Source of the DNA: a bacterium
Lineage (GTDB): Bacteria > Chlamydiota > Chlamydiia > Chlamydiales > SM23-39
NCBI GenBank assembly: GCA_021780355.1
Contig: JAJXYX010000059.1
Span: forward strand, 1 to 54,117
DNA length: 54,117 bases
Direction: 5' to 3'
Shown here: piece after piece, positions 52,425-54,117 of the stretch
Layout: the number at the start of each line of letters is the position of its first letter
Position numbering within the stretch: position 1 is the stretch's first letter
Program-made: the position numbers and the translations under genes
The notes under the pieces: generated by a model
The model's input: the letters and a program-made list of their open reading frames with translations, nothing else
Database searches by the model: none
What the model was told of the DNA's origin: nothing

Positions 52425-53207
52425 ATGTTAGAAGGTCTTTGCGGAAATAAAAATGTGCAAAAAGTCTTGCTTTTCCTATTTGTGAATAGCAAATGTTACG
52501 GAGCCCAGCTCCAAAGAATCTTGAGAACTCCTCTGACATCGCTTCAAAATGCGCTGGGTCGACTAGAGCAAGGAAGGATCATCGTCAGCTACTGCGAAGG
52601 AAAAACAAAGCTCTATCAATTAAATCCCTCCTATCCACTGCTCAATGAGTTAGAACAGCTCTTAAAAAAAGCCTACACCCTCCTTTCTCCACAGGACAAA
52701 AAACTTTACTCCCTTATTCAACAAGACACTCTTGAAAAACGGATTCAAGAGCCGCTTCTTCTTAGTTTTTGGGAAAAGCTAAAAACGATCAAGCAATTGA
52801 CCCTCCATGCAACATCTCGATCCAAAGAGGAAACTGGTTGGAACGGAAAGGGAAAAGGAGATGTTCTCGCGTCCAAAGAAAGCGATCACACCCTACTCTT
52901 TCACGAAAGAGGTTCGTGGCAAATACGACAAAATCAAAACATGACGTTCAGCAACACATTTCGCTGGACGTTGGATAGAGAAGCAGGAATGATCTCATTA
53001 GAGCACTTGCGCCTAGGCCCAAACTGCCCCGTATTTCTCTTTCATCTAGCCCCAATGGGCAGCAATCGTCTAGCTTCCATGGATTCTCATCTTTGCGAAG
53101 AAGACGCCTACCTGGCTCAGGTTCTATGGGACCGTCATAGCATCCGCCTAAACTGGCGCGTGATCGGCCCTCAAAAAAATGAAGAAATGGAATACCACTA
53201 CTCGTAA
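52425..53207 (+). CDS. Winged-helix protein with DUF6314-like C-terminal domain; candidate bio regulator
   Basis: Residues 1-75 form a winged helix (KVLLFLFVNSKCYGAQLQRI, then TSLQNALGRLEQGRIIVSYC, TKLYQLNP). A helical linker follows, and residues about 110-260 resemble DUF6314, a small beta-barrel-like family: LLFHERGSWQI, FRWTLDREAGMISLEHLR, HLCEEDAYLAQVLW and the end motif WRVIGPQKNEEMEYHY. I chose ATG 52425 with AGGTGA upstream over GTG 52413. Divergent from bioB, it is a plausible ligand-sensing regulator of that operon; this is inference from architecture and position. Confidence 0.62.
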   Translation: MLEGLCGNKNVQKVLLFLFVNSKCYGAQLQRILRTPLTSLQNALGRLEQGRIIVSYCEGKTKLYQLNPSYPLLNELEQLLKKAYTLLSPQDKKLYSLIQQDTLEKRIQEPLLLSFWEKLKTIKQLTLHATSRSKEETGWNGKGKGDVLASKESDHTLLFHERGSWQIRQNQNMTFSNTFRWTLDREAGMISLEHLRLGPNCPVFLFHLAPMGSNRLASMDSHLCEEDAYLAQVLWDRHSIRLNWRVIGPQKNEEMEYHYS

Positions 53208-53434
53208 ATTTATCTTATGATATGCCGAATGGTCAACTCATTCAGGATATCGCCGCGGTAAGATTTATCTGTGGGTAAGGAAAACAGAACTAAATAGTAC
53301 TATGGAAAAAATAGGTTTCAAACTCGATACTGATTCGAAGTTGTAATTTTTTTCTACAGCTCTAAAAAAGTGCAGACACTGTCTGCTTAAAGATTTCCCG
53401 CGCTTCAGCAAGATTACAGCATTAGACTCAAGAA

Positions 53435-53713
53435 TTATTCGTCTGTTGACTGACTAGGTTTCTGAGCATCAAGAATTTCTTGTTTTAAGACGTAAGGATC
53501 AAGATCAATCTCTTCTCCCCAACAAACCGTTTCACTTTCAGGATCGACTTTGACAGATTTCCAAAACTCATCCGATTCCCAGGCTTTAAATACCCCCTGA
53601 TCGACAAGATCAGAAAGATCGACCTCTCCCGCAACTCCATCATCAAATCGAATCCAGAGAATATAATTCGGCCTAGCTTCACAATCAATGATTCTAGCAC
53701 GTTTATAATTCAT
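53435..53713 (-). CDS. DUF2442 family protein
   Basis: This 92-residue protein has the DUF2442 pattern: NYILWIRFDDGVAGEVDLSD, VFKAWESDEFWKSVKVDPES, then VCWGEEIDLDPYVLKQEI. The family is small, and members often pair with DUF4160, as here (12 bases between the genes). Toxin-antitoxin-like pairs of this kind have been suggested; function is unsettled. 53208-53434 contains nothing I can identify. Confidence 0.8.
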   Translation of the reverse strand: MNYKRARIIDCEARPNYILWIRFDDGVAGEVDLSDLVDQGVFKAWESDEFWKSVKVDPESETVCWGEEIDLDPYVLKQEILDAQKPSQSTDE

Positions 53714-53724
53714 AATCATTCTCT

Positions 53725-53985
53725 CTATGCTAATGGCGGCACCTTTGGAATAGATTCCCCTTTCGACGCCGCTTTCCAAGCATTGTTCAACTCTTTCGAA
53801 TACATGGTTGCCCATTCTATCGCAAGTCCCAAAACACGAGGAGGCAAATCTCCTTCTATAAGTCTTATAGGATCTAGCCCAATCATCCCTTCAAAGTCCC
53901 CATACTTGGCATGAAAATGAGGAGGAGCATGATCTCGAAAGTACATATAAATCAATATCCCAAAAAATTGGCTTATTTTAGGCAT
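53725..53985 (-). CDS. DUF4160 family protein
   Basis: This 86-residue protein matches DUF4160: MPKISQFFGILIYMYFRDHA, then PPHFHAKYGDFEG. I chose ATG 53985 at the conserved N-terminus although the frame is open upstream to 54075; the ribosome site there is weak. It sits upstream of the DUF2442 gene as a likely two-gene unit. Confidence 0.8.
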   Translation of the reverse strand: MPKISQFFGILIYMYFRDHAPPHFHAKYGDFEGMIGLDPIRLIEGDLPPRVLGLAIEWATMYSKELNNAWKAASKGESIPKVPPLA

Positions 53986-54067
53986 TCCAACCAGGGCTTT
54001 TTGATTAAAAAGATTTGATAGACATTCCTGTATAACGGTAACATCTTCAAGAAATTTTGGAGATGTT

Positions 54068-54117
54068 ATGAGCAAGAAAAAGGCACAGGAATTTTACTCA
54101 GCGATTGATGAAATCGC
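54068..54117 (+). CDS. Start of an unidentified gene, cut by the window edge
   Basis: ATG 54068 follows GGAG by five bases and opens MSKKKAQEFYSAIDEI before the window ends. The frame is divergent from the DUF4160 gene. Too little is present to name it. Confidence 0.5.
   Translation, partial: MSKKKAQEFYSAIDEI

Overview
The window looks like chromosome from an environmental (Parachlamydiales-type) chlamydia. The markers are a fused alpha/beta E1 dehydrogenase, a UPF0158 protein of the CT429 type, a methionine aminopeptidase with an N-terminal SEC-C motif, an SH3-NlpC/P60 hydrolase, and a compact bioB-bioF-bioD-bioA operon. This assignment comes from recognising protein families by eye; no database search was run.

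Layout. 0-4 kb is accessory: a DUF1016 nuclease and a RhuM-family gene, the latter bracketed by two copies of a tRNA/tmRNA-like 3' end, each followed by a terminator. A TipA-like MerR regulator follows. 4.4-6.4 kb is a GntR/DUF2000/phosphotransferase operon. 6.4-14.4 kb is an insertion graveyard: a defective IS256-type element, IS630-, IS30- and Tn5/IS4-like transposase remnants, and a broken second copy of the gntR gene. Among them lie a zeta-toxin-like P-loop gene, NlpC, an MFS transporter and a prolyl-4-hydroxylase-like gene. 14.4-25.9 kb mixes unknown genes with a VKOR-like membrane protein, a CatB-like acetyltransferase, an RsuA-family pseudouridine synthase, a spectinomycin-kinase-like gene, PadR/SRPBCC, truA and map. 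26-34 kb is energy metabolism on the minus strand: cyoABCDE, then the UPF0158 AT-hook gene, then E1. 34-41.5 kb holds ogt, an APC permease, an AAA/DUF4143 ATPase, a DEAD-box helicase, a Y-family polymerase and a secreted HIT protein. 41.6-44.1 kb is a tightly overlapping operon of three antibiotic-modifying-type enzymes. 45-47.6 kb has an FAD monooxygenase with DnaJ-type cysteine motifs and a toxin-antitoxin pair with a frameshifted toxin. 47.7-53.2 kb is the biotin region. The window ends with a DUF2442/DUF4160 pair.

Two things deserve most attention. First, at least ten copies of a roughly 167-bp nested palindrome are scattered through the window. Each starts and ends in TATA, and the terminal 38-bp modules come in three variants (A, B, C) that occur in both matched and mixed pairs. 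Removing one copy plus one TA restores the reading frame of a dead IS30 transposase, which points to a TA-targeting, MITE-like element. Second, the biotin operon carries a fifth, translationally coupled gene for a ferritin-like protein with two ExxH motifs. It is transcribed divergently from a gene for a winged-helix protein fused to a DUF6314-like domain, and the shared intergenic region holds three copies of a GTTTATAAAA-like motif. Together these suggest an unrecognised biotin enzyme and an unrecognised regulator. Both functions are inferences.
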